From: Allorhodopirellula heiligendammensis
GTDB lineage: Bacteria; Planctomycetota; Planctomycetia; Pirellulales; Pirellulaceae
Direction of reading: 5' to 3'
Length of the DNA stretch: 64,000 bases
Assembly: GCF_007860105.1 (NCBI RefSeq)
Contig: NZ_SJPU01000005.1
Location: 62,001 to 126,000 of the forward strand
Position 1 is the stretch's first letter. Each line of letters starts with the position of its first letter. Shown here in pieces: positions 41,283 through 51,802 of this stretch. The notes under the pieces were generated by a model. It saw nothing but the letters and a program-made list of their open reading frames with translations. It was not told the origin of the DNA and searched no databases. The position numbers were made by a program, and so were the translations under genes.

Positions 41283-43328
41283 ATGTCAAACGTGAATACC
41301 GGTGAGCAGCAGCACAGGCGTGGCGACGAGGGGGAGACTTGCTTGCGATGGCAAATCGCCCACGAATTATTAGAGAGCCAGTTCGGATACCCTCAATTGC
41401 TGCCCGCTCAGCGGAAAGTGATCGATGCCGTCCTGCGTGGCCAAAACGCGCTCGCGGTACTGCCCACCGGACACGGCAAGAGTCTCTGCTTTCAATTACC
41501 CAGCCAGATTTTACCGGGTTTGACGGTAGTCGTCTCGCCCCTGGTTTCACTGATGAAAGACCAGTGCGATTCACTGATGCGAAAAGGCATCACCGCCCTG
41601 AGGATTGACCAGTCGATTTCTGCTGCCGAGTTTGCAGCGACTTGGAGAAAACTGCACTCCCGCCAAGCCAAGCTGCTCTATCTGGCGCCGGAACGGTTTT
41701 TTAACGAACGATTCGCCGCCCAGCTCGGGGCACTGCCGATCTCGCTGCTGGCGATTGACGAGGCCCACTGCATGAGTCAGTGGGGCCACTCGTTTCGGCC
41801 CGACTATCTCCGCGTCCCGGACCTCGTCGAGCGCTACCAGATCGGACAAACGCTCGCCCTGACCGCAACGGCCACGACCGCTGTGGTGAGAGACATCCGC
41901 AAAGCGTTCTCGATCGACGCCAAACAAACAGTGCGGTTGTCACCCCACCGCAGTAACTTGCGGTTGGGCTGCACGCCTATCAGCAGCGGCGAGCGTGACG
42001 CGGCATTGATCGATCGGCTCCGAGGGGCGCGTTCTCGTCGCCGCGGTGCCACGTTGATCTACGTCACGCGCCGTAGTACCGCTGATCAACTCGGCGAAAC
42101 GCTCCGCAACGCGGGTTTGGAGCCTTTGGTCTATCACGCGGGACTGTCCAGCGCGGAACGAGACGACGTGCAACTTGCCTTCGGCCAATCGGCCAATGCG
42201 ATTTTGATCGGAACGATCGCATTTGGAATGGGGGTGGACAAGGCCGACATCCGCCGCGTGATTCACTATAACCCGTCCCAATCGATCGAAGCCTACAGCC
42301 AAGAGATAGGACGCGGTGGACGTGACGGGAAGCCGTGTCAGTGCGAAACACTGCTCGTCCGTGGTGATGAAGTCGCCCTCGGAAATTTGGCGGCGGGGGA
42401 CTTGCCCACCGCCACATCACTCAAAAACCTGCTCGACCGGTTGATCGGGCAACCCGCGCGATTCTATCTGTCGCTTGGCAAACTCGGGTGGGAAATCAAT
42501 CTTTCCACACCCGCCCTGGCTACGATCCTGATTCGGCTGCAGACGCTGGGATACCTGCGATGTCAACCGATGCGGTACGACACCTATCGGATCACTCCTA
42601 AGTTTTCGAGCGAGGTGATCATCGAAAAATGCGACCCTGCACATCGTGACGCCGTCCGAGCCGTGTTGGCCTCGCTCGCAAAGGGGCGGCGAGGTTTTCG
42701 GGTTAATCTGATTGTTGCCGCTGACCAGTATCAACTTAATCGGGAATGCTTGATCGCCGCGATCGAGCAAACTGCGATCGCGGGGTTGTGGAATGTCGAT
42801 GCGACCGACTCGATGCACGGCTACGAATGGGTCAAGCCAATTAAACGGCGTCAGCCCGTGATTGCTGCTTTGCAGCGTCACGCATTCCAACAGTTCGAAC
42901 AGAGTATCACCCGGGTAGCAGACATGATCGAGTTTTTACGAGGTTCCGAGTGCCTCGCCATCGGGTTGGCGGAGCATTTTGGGCACCGCCGCAAGCGACC
43001 CTGCGGCCGCTGTAGCGTGTGTTTGCGCAGCGCATCGGACGTTTCGCCGAAGTTAACCGATCGCAATACCGACACCATTCCAACTCTCTCTACCGAGTCA
43101 GGGCGAGATTCCATTGGCCGTTCGGCGTCGATGGCGATGAAGAACGCCATCGAGCGATATCCCGACGTGTTTGCGGAACCACTCGATCAAGCCAAATTTC
43201 TGTGTGGGCTCAGCACCCCACACTTCCGCCGTTTTCGTGTGGCGCGGGATCCGGGCTATGGTGTCTGTATCGATGTTCCCTTCCAACGCGTGCACGCTGC
43301 ATGCGAACGCTCAGAGGGTGGGCTGTAG
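41283..43328 (+). CDS. recQ: RecQ-family ATP-dependent DNA helicase
   Basis: A 681-residue superfamily 2 helicase. Motif 0/I: FGYPQLLPAQRKVIDAV and the P-loop LPTGHGKSLCFQLP (PTGHGKS at 61-67, with His in place of the usual Gly). Motif II: DEAHCMSQWGHSFRPDY. Motif III: LALTATAT. Motifs V and VI: TIAFGMGVDKADIRRVIHYN and YSQEIGRGGRDGKP. The C-terminal part has an RQC-like winged helix and a cysteine set (CGRCSVC near 578-584). The zinc module is displaced towards the C-terminus compared with E. coli RecQ, and no standard HRDC domain is obvious. It unwinds recombination intermediates and stalled forks. Confidence 0.92.
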   Translation: MSNVNTGEQQHRRGDEGETCLRWQIAHELLESQFGYPQLLPAQRKVIDAVLRGQNALAVLPTGHGKSLCFQLPSQILPGLTVVVSPLVSLMKDQCDSLMRKGITALRIDQSISAAEFAATWRKLHSRQAKLLYLAPERFFNERFAAQLGALPISLLAIDEAHCMSQWGHSFRPDYLRVPDLVERYQIGQTLALTATATTAVVRDIRKAFSIDAKQTVRLSPHRSNLRLGCTPISSGERDAALIDRLRGARSRRRGATLIYVTRRSTADQLGETLRNAGLEPLVYHAGLSSAERDDVQLAFGQSANAILIGTIAFGMGVDKADIRRVIHYNPSQSIEAYSQEIGRGGRDGKPCQCETLLVRGDEVALGNLAAGDLPTATSLKNLLDRLIGQPARFYLSLGKLGWEINLSTPALATILIRLQTLGYLRCQPMRYDTYRITPKFSSEVIIEKCDPAHRDAVRAVLASLAKGRRGFRVNLIVAADQYQLNRECLIAAIEQTAIAGLWNVDATDSMHGYEWVKPIKRRQPVIAALQRHAFQQFEQSITRVADMIEFLRGSECLAIGLAEHFGHRRKRPCGRCSVCLRSASDVSPKLTDRNTDTIPTLSTESGRDSIGRSASMAMKNAIERYPDVFAEPLDQAKFLCGLSTPHFRRFRVARDPGYGVCIDVPFQRVHAACERSEGGL

Positions 43329-43401
43329 CAAGCGGTGGGAACACGACCCAGTGAAAACGGGCCGTCGCATCTGCTTGGATCAGCCCGCTCCTCAGGAAAC
43401 G

Positions 43402-44478
43402 CTACAGTGTCGGCAGCGACGCTTTGGGTGGCGCTGTTGCCGCTTCGGCGGCCAGGTTGCGAACCAGCGCTCGGGCAATTTTTTCAAATGGAGCACGTGC
43501 TCGCTCGTCGGTCTCGATCACTTCGGCGAGTCGCCCCTCATCGCCTGCAACCCGCAGGGTAACGTCGATCGGCAGCCCGCCGAGGTAAGCCACGCCGAGC
43601 TCTTCGGCTTTTTCCCGCGCCCCGCCACTGCCGAAGATATCGTAGGTCTTGCCACAATCGGGGCACAGGAAACCACTCATGTTCTCGACCATGCCCGCGA
43701 TCGGAATGTTGACTTTGCGGAACATGCTGATCGCTTTGACAGCGTCTAGCAACGCCACCTCCTGCGGCGTGCACACCACGACCGCTCCCGAAACGGGCAC
43801 ATTCTGTGAAAGTGTTAGGGCAATATCCCCCGTGCCCGGTGGCATATCGATTACGAGATAATCCAGCTCGCCCCAATCGGTATCCTTCAGAAACTGCTGA
43901 ATGGAACCGTGGAGCATGGGCCCACGCCAGATCACTGCTTGGTCGGGTTCGAGTAGAAAACCCATTGACATCACCGGCATGGCATTGGCCAGTCGAATGG
44001 GTTCAATCTTCTTCTGTTCGGAGACGGCGGGACGCCCCCGCAGTCCGAGTAGGTGTGGGATGCTCGGCCCATAGACGTCGGCGTCCATCAATCCAACCTT
44101 AGCGCCCAGACGTTGCAGTGTCAGGGCCAGCGACGCGGCCACGGTGCTCTTACCGACCCCGCCCTTGCCGCTGCCTACGAGAATCACACTCTTGGCACGC
44201 AATCCGATCTGGCCAATGCGAGCCGGTGGACGTTCGTGGACGGGCGTCTCAACCGTCACCCGCTTGCCGGGTGCGATCGTCAAAATTTTGTCTGCAACAG
44301 CATCAGCGAATTCATCAGCAATCGGCTGGCAATGCGTGGTGATCCCAATCCGCACTGTCACCGTGTCGTCGCCCACCTCAATCTGCTGAATCTGGCCCAT
44401 CGGACCAAGCGGTCGACCGGATTCGGGATCGGGATATGTGGCGAGCATTTCGCCGATAGAGTCAGCCAGAGAAGACAT
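43402..44478 (-). CDS. Mrp/ApbC/NBP35-type iron-sulfur cluster carrier ATPase
   Basis: A 358-residue protein with an N-terminal MIP18/DUF59-like domain (about residues 1-85) and a P-loop ATPase domain. The deviant Walker A is VGSGKGGVGKSTVAASLALT (about 102-121), followed by LMDADVYGPSIPHLLG, VIDMPPGTGDIALTL and the Fe-S-binding CPDC motif in GFLCPDCGKTYDIFG. Such proteins transfer [4Fe-4S] clusters to apo-enzymes in the cytosol. Length and motif order are standard. It is convergent with recQ. Confidence 0.95.
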   Translation of the reverse strand: MSSLADSIGEMLATYPDPESGRPLGPMGQIQQIEVGDDTVTVRIGITTHCQPIADEFADAVADKILTIAPGKRVTVETPVHERPPARIGQIGLRAKSVILVGSGKGGVGKSTVAASLALTLQRLGAKVGLMDADVYGPSIPHLLGLRGRPAVSEQKKIEPIRLANAMPVMSMGFLLEPDQAVIWRGPMLHGSIQQFLKDTDWGELDYLVIDMPPGTGDIALTLSQNVPVSGAVVVCTPQEVALLDAVKAISMFRKVNIPIAGMVENMSGFLCPDCGKTYDIFGSGGAREKAEELGVAYLGGLPIDVTLRVAGDEGRLAEVIETDERARAPFEKIARALVRNLAAEAATAPPKASLPTL

Positions 44479-44591
44479 CAGAGGGAGAATTCAGAAAAAA
44501 GGTTCAGGGGTTCAGAAGAAGGACCGCTGTGTACTCTAACGTCTGAACTCTGAACTCTGAACCCGCGGTCTTCCGTGAACTCCCGTGCCAC

Positions 44592-44795
44592 TCATCTTTG
44601 TTCGCGATAGGTGGAATAGCTCATGTAGGCCAATCCGCCCGCAAATGCTAAGAAGGCAAGGTCCATCAACATACTGGTCCCTTGCATTGGGGCGGCGTCC
44701 TGCATCCCCGCAAAGCCCATGATCAGATCGGCTCCGAACAGCACGAGCAGGAGAATCGACGCCACAAGGCTGAGCAGACAAAGCGCCTTGGGCAT
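44592..44795 (-). CDS. Small two-helix membrane protein
   Basis: A 67-residue protein with two hydrophobic segments (LLSLVASILLLVLFGADLIM and LMDLAFLAFAGGLAYMSY) separated by a short polar loop (AGMQDAAPMQGTS). It ends in a polar, charged tail. It is well separated from its neighbours and co-oriented with the Mrp gene 113 bp downstream. A 7-bp tandem repeat (TCTGAAC, three copies, about 44542-44561) lies in the gap. No family recognised. Confidence 0.65.
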   Translation of the reverse strand: MPKALCLLSLVASILLLVLFGADLIMGFAGMQDAAPMQGTSMLMDLAFLAFAGGLAYMSYSTYREQR

Positions 44796-45075
44796 GAATC
44801 GGGACCTCGAAGAACGAATTGGAAGAGAATATGGGGGCCGTCAGCGACATAGCATAGTCAGTCGCTAGCATCAGTGTAGTTGCGGGTGGCGAAAGTTTCG
44901 CAAACCTGCTCAGAATTGCTAGTCTAGCTAAATTTTCTTGTCCCCCCAGAGGCAGGTTGTAGCGTCTGGAGTGAAAATTCGCCTATTCGTGGCGTATCGG
45001 GCCTGCGACATTGGCTTGATCAGTTAATCGGGCCACAATTATTCAATTCTTATTCCCCTCGCCCCTGCGATCGTT

Positions 45076-46497
45076 ATGCGTCGAACGCTTTTTCTAATTC
45101 CACACGAGATTGCTGGCATTCCATTTTTCGGCGTGGGATGGCTGCTCGCTGCTCTGATCCTGTACGTCATCGTTCGCCTGGCGTGGGCTCAGCTGCGCCC
45201 CTCCCGCGAATCACGCCCCTCCCGCGAATCGGAGGCGGCCGCAGCGGGGTCATCGGGACGCTCAGCATCGTTCTCACCGTGGAAAACATTGATCGCTCAA
45301 GAGGGCGTGGTGTGGGCGATTTTCGCGGCGATCATTGTGTTCGTACTGCCGCGGCTCGAACTCGCCAACATAGCGGGCGACCCAGTCGGACTACCGATTC
45401 GGGGTTACGGCATGTTTCTGATGCTCGCGGCGGTCGCCTCCGTCTCGCTGGCGGCCTGGCGAGCGGACCGTGCCGGACTGGGGGCGGAGTCGATCTTTCG
45501 ATTGGCGCCGTGGACATTTATCGGCGGATTAATCGGGGCCAGACTGTTCTATGTGGTCCAATACCATAATGATTTTATACGCGACACGTGGCCTGAAACC
45601 ATTGCCGCCATGGCCGCGATGACCCAGGGCGGATTGGTTGTCTATGGCGGTTTTATCGGTGGGTTTCTTGCTTCGGCATGGGCGATCACCCGCATGCGTC
45701 TGCCCCTTTGGAAGCTTGGTGACGTGATTGTGCCCTGTATTTTTGTGGGTTTATTCTTCGGGCGATTGGGCTGCCTCATGAATGGTTGCTGCTATGGGGG
45801 GGCCTGTGAGCCGAACGCGCTGGCCGCTGAATTTCCGCCAGGCAGCAGCGTCTACGCGGATCAGCTACTCAGTGGTGAACTGATTGGGATTACCGCAGAA
45901 CCTGTTAGCAGCACCGAACGGGAACCTGGCAAGCACGGTCGGGCGCGGACGCAGTGGAGGGTCGAGTCGGTAACGCCAGGCAGTTTGGCAGCGCAGGGGA
46001 GCATTGAACCAGGCCAGACGGTATCGTTGATTCTCGATCCGGATTTTGCCAAATTGGCCCCGCCCGATATTCCCGCCGAAGACGCATTGCCGGGTTTGGC
46101 GGTGGTCCGCGACGGTGAATTGGTGGCTCGGTTTTCGCCCGATCAGCTGCCCCCCCGAGCAGCTCCAGTTTGGGCGACCCAAATCATCAGTTCCGTAATG
46201 GCAGCGGTGATGTTGGTGTTACTGTTGATCTTGGAGCGGATTTTGCGGATCAGCGGGGTGCACCTTGACGGTATTTTGATGCTGTGCGGTTTCATCGCTT
46301 ATGCTGTGTTGCGAATCATCTTGGAATGGGTCCGTGTCGATGAGGCGGGGCAATTTGGGACTTCGCTATCGATCTCACAGTGGGTGAGCATTGTCGTGAT
46401 CATCGCTTGCCTGATCGCGTTGGTATTTCGCGTGCGTCAATTTCGAGGCAACTCATCCGCTCAGACCTCTCCCGTGGAGCACAACCCGACGTCATGA
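45076..46497 (+). CDS. lgt: Prolipoprotein diacylglyceryl transferase with inserted PDZ-like segment
   Basis: A 473-residue Lgt; typical enzymes have about 260-300 residues. Lgt motifs present are PIRGYGMFLML, WTFIGGLIGARLFYVVQYH, QGGLVVYGGFIGGFLASAWA, and the signature FFGRLGCLMNGCCYGGACEP. Two differences account for the extra length: an N-terminal region with membrane segments before the first Lgt motif, and about 100 residues after the signature that look PDZ-like (WRVESVTPGSLAAQGSIEPG, then QTVSLILD). The final helices (RISGVHLDGILMLCGFIAYA, then RIILEWVR) close the Lgt fold. It attaches diacylglycerol to lipobox cysteines in the inner membrane. Residues 42-53 are an RPSRES duplication (18-bp tandem repeat at 45196-45231). 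Confidence 0.9.
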   Translation: MRRTLFLIPHEIAGIPFFGVGWLLAALILYVIVRLAWAQLRPSRESRPSRESEAAAAGSSGRSASFSPWKTLIAQEGVVWAIFAAIIVFVLPRLELANIAGDPVGLPIRGYGMFLMLAAVASVSLAAWRADRAGLGAESIFRLAPWTFIGGLIGARLFYVVQYHNDFIRDTWPETIAAMAAMTQGGLVVYGGFIGGFLASAWAITRMRLPLWKLGDVIVPCIFVGLFFGRLGCLMNGCCYGGACEPNALAAEFPPGSSVYADQLLSGELIGITAEPVSSTEREPGKHGRARTQWRVESVTPGSLAAQGSIEPGQTVSLILDPDFAKLAPPDIPAEDALPGLAVVRDGELVARFSPDQLPPRAAPVWATQIISSVMAAVMLVLLLILERILRISGVHLDGILMLCGFIAYAVLRIILEWVRVDEAGQFGTSLSISQWVSIVVIIACLIALVFRVRQFRGNSSAQTSPVEHNPTS

Positions 46498-47246
46498 CGT
46501 TCCCTCGCTGTCGTGTCAATGAATGGATGGACGCCCCCGACCTGTCGGCCGATCGGCATCGGGCGGCGCTGGCGGGTTTGCGTCGCTTGAACCGGCTCAG
46601 CGGTATCTCCGGCACTTTATTTCGTCAGCTCGCTCGGTTGGCCGCTACGATGCCGGCCGGCCGACCGCTGAGGGTGCTCGACGTCGCCAGCGGTAGCGGT
46701 GATTTACCGATCGAGTGGCTGCGGATGGCGGGTCGGCGGAAGATGCTGTTGGCGGTGACGGCCCTCGACCGCAGTGAACTGGCCATGCAGACAGCGGCCG
46801 AAGCGGCCGATGCAGCCGGCGTCCAACTCGGCACCGTGTGCCGGGATTGCTTGCGGGATGGATTACCGGCGGGGTTTGATGTGGTCACTTCGTCATTGTT
46901 CATGCATCATCTCGACCCGCCCGAAGTCTCGCGATTGATCCAAGAGATGTGGCGGGTCAGCGATCGGGCGATCGTGATTTGTGATCTGGAGAGATCCCGC
47001 ACCAATCTCGCCCTCATCACGGCCGCCGCCCGTCTCGTCACACGCAGTGATGTCGTGCATTTCGACGCTTCGGCGAGCGTCCGGGCCGCGTACACGCGAG
47101 ATGAGTTCGCCACACTCCTGCATCAGGCCCTGTGCTTCTCGGCACCCGTCAAACGATCACCGCCCTGCCGCTTCCTTGCCGTGATTGATCAACAATGCCA
47201 AGCCGAAACGGTCCGCGGCTACCGAGCGGCCGTGGCCGGAACTTGA
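46494..47246 (+). CDS. SAM-dependent methyltransferase
   Basis: The ATG at 46494 overlaps the lgt stop codon (ATGA), giving 250 residues and likely translational coupling. The Rossmann methyltransferase core is clear: motif I LRVLDVASGSGDLPIEWL (about 60-77), motif II VTALDRSELAMQTAAEAA, motif IV GFDVVTSSLFMHHLDPPE, and a post-motif VSDRAIVICDLERS. The substrate is unknown. Similar proteins in other bacteria sit in phospholipid or polyketide (type III PKS) loci. Here the partner is lgt, which does not by itself define a pathway. Confidence 0.9.
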   Translation: MTFPRCRVNEWMDAPDLSADRHRAALAGLRRLNRLSGISGTLFRQLARLAATMPAGRPLRVLDVASGSGDLPIEWLRMAGRRKMLLAVTALDRSELAMQTAAEAADAAGVQLGTVCRDCLRDGLPAGFDVVTSSLFMHHLDPPEVSRLIQEMWRVSDRAIVICDLERSRTNLALITAAARLVTRSDVVHFDASASVRAAYTRDEFATLLHQALCFSAPVKRSPPCRFLAVIDQQCQAETVRGYRAAVAGT

Positions 47247-47276
47247 AAAACGCAGTGGCGGATGGCTCCCGATAGC

Positions 47277-47312
47277 AACCTGACCGAATTCATCGAACTC
47301 GGTGATCAGGTT
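47277..47312. terminator. Possible bidirectional terminator hairpin
   Basis: AACCTGACCG and CGGTGATCAGGTT form an imperfect stem with a 3-nt bulge between the convergent methyltransferase and di-haem protein genes. No strong T-run is present, so this is tentative. Confidence 0.3.
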
Positions 47313-47359
47313 CATCGTCAGCAGTACGAAATTCGCCCCTGCGTCCTCCACCGTCCAAC

Positions 47360-50300
47360 CTAACGTTTTCGGACCTCGATGATGTATTTCATCAGATCGT
47401 TGAATTCGTCACGGTTTTTCAAGAGCCGTGCAAGATTCTCAGGCATCAGTGAAACCTTCGATTCGACCAAATCTTCGACATCATCCTTGCTGATCTTCAC
47501 CGGTTCGGTCTGAGCCAGATTTCGTAGCACGATCTCATCGGCGTTTTCAGAAACCCGAATGCCAGTGAGGATCTCGCCGTCAACGGTGAGGACGTTGACC
47601 TGCGCGAAGTCCTTATCGATGGCCTTGGAGGGATGCAATATCGCCTCTGCCAGTTCTTCATTGGTCAACACGGTTTTGACTGTGGCCAGGTCAGGACCCA
47701 TGCGAACGGCACCTGCTGGTGGATCGTGACAGGCAAAGCAGGCCGCCGCCGATTGATAGAACAACTCTTTGCCTCGCTTGGCATTCCCTTTAGCAAGCGC
47801 GACTTCCACCAGCTTGGCAGGCGGAACGCTGAGCAGTTCCTTTTCCAATTCCTCGTTGGAAAAACTGTCGACCTCGGTTCCAGCGTCAGCCTGAGCGAGA
47901 GCAGCTTCGAGCGGGTGTTCGGCCAGTAGTTCCTCCGGCTTCCAAAAGGTCGATCGGTCGACCGTTTCGGCGCGAACTTTTTTAACCGTAGCTGGCTTGA
48001 TAGGCGAGGCCTCGTTATCCCACGTATTGCGGACAAACGTCAGCACCGCAGCGAGATCTCTGTCGTTGAGTATCGAACGGAAGGCAGTCATCGGCGGCAC
48101 GCCCCGAGCGGGATCATAAGTTTTGCCGTTGACCGTCATTTTGCCCCACATGCCGTGCAGGGCGAGTTTGATGAGACGCTCTTCGCTGCCGAGTACCCAA
48201 GGGCTACCCACCAGAGATGGGTACACGTTGGCGTTGCCCTGGCCATCCGCCATGTGGCAGGTCATGCAATGGGCTTCTCGCTGATAGATTGTCGCGCCGA
48301 GCTTGTACGCTTTCCGATCAGCATTGCGGAGATGCTTGGGAGTCGTAAATGTGACGATGTGCTCCTCGGCGGGTGCCGTGAATCCACTCGCGCCAGCGGT
48401 GTCAACGTTATCCCAAAAATGTTTTACCGTGCTGGCAGCAACGGCGGCATGCTTCACGCTTGAGTTCAACAGCTTGTTGAGCAGTTCCTCGTTCTGGACG
48501 TTATGTTGTTGGTGCATCCAGAGTGCTTCGAGCAGGTGGTGCGCCTCGAGTTCATCGTTGGGATCGAAGTCCGCCATCCACCTGACGGTTGCCGCGATCA
48601 CTGCCTGCGAATCACGGGCACTCAGCTCGACGCGACTGCGGTGACGCACACCATCAACCGGATGTTTGAGGTTGTCGAGCAACACTTCGATGGGCTGATC
48701 GTGAATCTTGACGGGCTTCTGCAATTCTCGCCCTGTCGCTGTTAGGCGAAAAATGCGTCCGTGTTGGTGGTCTCGGTTAGGGTCACGGATATTGTGCTGC
48801 ATGTGGCCAATGATCGCGTTGTGCCAATCCGACACATACAGCGCACCATCTTGCCCGATGACCGCGTCGGTCGGTCGGAAATTCCGATCTTCGCTATCGA
48901 TCAACGCTTTGACCGGTGTGCCCCAGACCTCGCCGAGCTTTCGCTTCGCACCGTCGCCATCGCGATCGAGATCGTACTGTTTGACACCCAGAAATCCGAT
49001 CGTATTGCAGATCAAGAAATCCTGTTGCACATCGTCGGGGAGGTGATCCGAGGAAATGATGGCGTCCGCCGCGACGGGCCGGAATTCCTTGGTCAGCAAT
49101 TCAAACATTTTGAATCCCTTCCCCTCGGGGCGCACTTGGTACGAGCGGCCGCCCGTACCATCGTTAGCGTAGCAGTAGCCCCAACGGTCGAAGCTGGTCC
49201 CGTGTGGATTGGGCCGGTTTTCAGCGTGTGGTGAGATCGCAAAGGTCCGTGGATCGAAACGGTACATTCCCGACGATCCGATATTCAGGTTCTGTTTCCA
49301 CGGCGTTTCATGGTTATGAACTAGGAAAATACCACTCTGCCAATAAATCCCACCGTCGGGGCCATAGATCAAATTATTGGCCGCATGGTGCGTATCGGCG
49401 GTTCCGAGCCCTTGCAACAGGGGGTACCGCACGTCAGCGACGTCATCGCCATCGGTGTCTTTGAGGAAGAGCAAATCGGGCCCCGATGTGACAATCACGC
49501 CACCGCCCCAGAATTCAAATCCGAGAGGATTGTGAACGTGAGCAAAGATCTTGCGGGTGTCAGCCTTGCCGTCGCCGTCGGTGTCCTCCAAGATCATCAG
49601 GCTATCGTTCATTTCCTTCAACGGTTCCCACTTCGGGTACGTGTTCCAGCTCGATACCCACAACCGGCCTTTAGCATCAACCTGCATCTGCACCGGGTTC
49701 GCCAGATCAGGGAATTGAACTTCCGAAGCGAAGACATTGACCTCATAGCCTTCAGGGACATTGAGTTTGGCGAGGCTCTCCTCGGGACTGAGATAATCAA
49801 CATCTCCTTCCTTCATTGCATTGGAGCTCTTGCTGCCGCCACCAATATTCGAGATCACTTTGACCGGTGGGGGAACATTGCTGTCATCGGGCTCAATCTT
49901 TCGACCCTCGGCGGCAGCCCAAATCACTTGGTCACGGTTGGCGGACATCACGTCAAGCATCACCAACTCGTGCTTAAGCACGTCTGCATTGGTTTGACCG
50001 TCGACAAAGCTGAGCACCGAACGACTGCCCCAAACGTCGTTACCATCGGTCGCGCGATAGCGATTGTGCCAGTACCAGTTCTTGTCCTTGACCGCTGAGT
50101 ACAGGTCGGCAACCGAGTCGACCGGTGGCGCAGGCTTTCCAAGCAGCGCTTGTGAGATCATCTCCGCGAGTTCAAGGTAACCATTGGCTGAAAGGTGAAT
50201 GCCATTGATTGTGTACCGTTCGGCATCGGACTGGAATAACCGCAGGGTTGGCGAAAAGAGGTCCACAAATGTCGAGTTCGTTTCGGCAGCAGCGCGACGA

Positions 50301-50854
50301 GTGGCCTCGGTGTAAGCGGCCAAACTCTCGTTTTGTTCCGTGCCCTCGGGGAGATTGCGGTCTCCCGTGTTTTCAAATGCGATCGGACTGAACAGCACGA
50401 AACGGAGGTCGACGCCCTCGTCCTTACGCACTTTTCGATAGTTCTCGACTAACTTGACCAATTCAGCCTGATAGGCGTCGGCCTTGTTTGGTCCTGCATA
50501 GGATTCGTTGTAACCGTAGAAAAGAAATACAACATCAGGTGCCACATGCTGCAGATACTCGATGTCGTTAGTGAACCCTTGGCTACGTGGCTTTTTGTTG
50601 ACCATGTCACCCGAGAAACTCATGTTTCGAAAGCTGACGTCCAGGCCTTTCAAATTGTTTTGTAGTACTGTCTCGACCCACGGATCGTGCTGCATCCGGT
50701 CAGCCAAACCGTTGCCGTAAATGGCCACCACGTCATTTTCTTGGAATTTGAACGGATCCGCTGCGAATGCCGACCAACCTCCCGATGTCGCGAAGAGTAA
50801 GCAAACAATCGTGAGGAGAGGTTTCAACAACCTCACGCCGGGCTGGAAATGCAT
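47360..50854 (-). CDS. PVC-type di-haem protein with SGNH-hydrolase and beta-propeller domains
   Basis: The start at 50854 has a GAGGA-type ribosome binding site a few bases upstream and leads into a signal peptide ([20 protein letters not shown]); the protein is about 1164 residues. An SGNH/GDSL-like domain comes first ([56 protein letters not shown]). A PQQ/glucose dehydrogenase-like beta-propeller typical of planctomycete membrane-bound dehydrogenases follows ([43 protein letters not shown]). Helical repeats and two cytochrome c modules end the protein: C-M-T-C-H near residue 860 and C-F-A-C-H near 1038. The periplasmic substrate is unknown; a combined esterase and sugar oxidase is plausible. 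Confidence 0.92.
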   Translation of the reverse strand: MHFQPGVRLLKPLLTIVCLLFATSGGWSAFAADPFKFQENDVVAIYGNGLADRMQHDPWVETVLQNNLKGLDVSFRNMSFSGDMVNKKPRSQGFTNDIEYLQHVAPDVVFLFYGYNESYAGPNKADAYQAELVKLVENYRKVRKDEGVDLRFVLFSPIAFENTGDRNLPEGTEQNESLAAYTEATRRAAAETNSTFVDLFSPTLRLFQSDAERYTINGIHLSANGYLELAEMISQALLGKPAPPVDSVADLYSAVKDKNWYWHNRYRATDGNDVWGSRSVLSFVDGQTNADVLKHELVMLDVMSANRDQVIWAAAEGRKIEPDDSNVPPPVKVISNIGGGSKSSNAMKEGDVDYLSPEESLAKLNVPEGYEVNVFASEVQFPDLANPVQMQVDAKGRLWVSSWNTYPKWEPLKEMNDSLMILEDTDGDGKADTRKIFAHVHNPLGFEFWGGGVIVTSGPDLLFLKDTDGDDVADVRYPLLQGLGTADTHHAANNLIYGPDGGIYWQSGIFLVHNHETPWKQNLNIGSSGMYRFDPRTFAISPHAENRPNPHGTSFDRWGYCYANDGTGGRSYQVRPEGKGFKMFELLTKEFRPVAADAIISSDHLPDDVQQDFLICNTIGFLGVKQYDLDRDGDGAKRKLGEVWGTPVKALIDSEDRNFRPTDAVIGQDGALYVSDWHNAIIGHMQHNIRDPNRDHQHGRIFRLTATGRELQKPVKIHDQPIEVLLDNLKHPVDGVRHRSRVELSARDSQAVIAATVRWMADFDPNDELEAHHLLEALWMHQQHNVQNEELLNKLLNSSVKHAAVAASTVKHFWDNVDTAGASGFTAPAEEHIVTFTTPKHLRNADRKAYKLGATIYQREAHCMTCHMADGQGNANVYPSLVGSPWVLGSEERLIKLALHGMWGKMTVNGKTYDPARGVPPMTAFRSILNDRDLAAVLTFVRNTWDNEASPIKPATVKKVRAETVDRSTFWKPEELLAEHPLEAALAQADAGTEVDSFSNEELEKELLSVPPAKLVEVALAKGNAKRGKELFYQSAAACFACHDPPAGAVRMGPDLATVKTVLTNEELAEAILHPSKAIDKDFAQVNVLTVDGEILTGIRVSENADEIVLRNLAQTEPVKISKDDVEDLVESKVSLMPENLARLLKNRDEFNDLMKYIIEVRKR

Positions 50855-50977
50855 TTCAAGGTCCTCAGGTGATGTCAATCGTGTGAACGAGAGCAAATGT
50901 TAAGTGAATATTTGGCGGGATGGAGGCCGAATTGTCGGAACATGATTCTAGCAACTCCGGCATCGCATTTGGGGCTT

Positions 50978-51727
50978 TTATGGCTGAGGCGTTAAAATGA
51001 TCGCTTTTAAATTCATGACTCCGCCATTGACAATCCGCTGCACTCGGACCGTCGCGGTATGAGCGTTTCCGATCAGCTCCACGTCGCCAATCGGAACGTT
51101 TCGATACCGATACCAGCTACCGGTATGAGAAAGTTCCAACGTCGAGACGGAATCGTCGATGGAAATCTCAACAACCGTTCCATCGGGGGTCGCTCGCGAA
51201 TAGACGAGTTCGGCCGCATACTCGCCTGGCGGCGCACGGTACTCCCACTGCACGTAATCAGCGGCATTTCCCCAGAAACCGATGCGGTGGCTTCCGGGGT
51301 GCGATTCGAGCTTGGCCTGCTGTCCTACCACCTCGCTATCGAGTGCACTTAGGATGACCGTTCCATCGGCAAGGACGGAAGTCTCCTCGGCAATTAAAAA
51401 TTGGATTCGTGCCGGCGGCGAGCCGGTGGATTGACCGGGGACATGCAAAGTGATCTTGCTGGCGTCACGATTAAACGAGAATTCAATTGGTTTTTTAGTA
51501 CCCGCCAGTGTCGCTCTGAGAATACTGGGTAGCGGCCCCTGCAGGACCAATTCTCCGTTGGAGGGCCATTGGTCGACGATGAACTCGCGAAGATGATCGT
51601 TTTTCGAGTCGGATATTTGCAATTGAGTTGGTTCCGCCGCCGCCGGAGCGACTTCTTCGGCACTGACGAGCAGGATGGGCTGGCTAGCCAGGGACAGAAC
51701 CAATGCGAGAGAGAGAATTGCTTTCAT
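50978..51727 (-). CDS. Secreted beta-rich protein, possibly carbohydrate-binding
   Basis: A 249-residue protein with a clear signal peptide (ILSLALVLSLASQPILLVSA). The C-terminal half resembles the beta-sandwich modules appended to planctomycete glycoside hydrolases (CBM6/DUF5077-like): HRIGFWGNAADYVQWEYRAP, PGEYAAELVYSRATPDGTVV, HTGSWYRYRNVPIGDVEL, VQRIVNGGVMNLKAIIL. The N-terminal half is also strand-rich but unrecognised. No catalytic motif is seen. It lies 75 bp downstream of the SHD1/WD40-like gene and 123 bp upstream of the di-haem protein, all on the minus strand, and may be part of one operon. Confidence 0.75.
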   Translation of the reverse strand: MKAILSLALVLSLASQPILLVSAEEVAPAAAEPTQLQISDSKNDHLREFIVDQWPSNGELVLQGPLPSILRATLAGTKKPIEFSFNRDASKITLHVPGQSTGSPPARIQFLIAEETSVLADGTVILSALDSEVVGQQAKLESHPGSHRIGFWGNAADYVQWEYRAPPGEYAAELVYSRATPDGTVVEISIDDSVSTLELSHTGSWYRYRNVPIGDVELIGNAHTATVRVQRIVNGGVMNLKAIILTPQP

Positions 51728-51802
51728 CAGGTATCTTTCTTCGAAGAGTCGGAAAATTCAGACCAGTGTCTCAGGACGGATATCAATGCAAATGGCGCCA
51801 GC

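Noticed and set aside
49385..50098. 237-codon plus-strand frame inside the di-haem protein gene
   Set aside because: Antisense shadow; the minus-strand gene has clear domains through this region.
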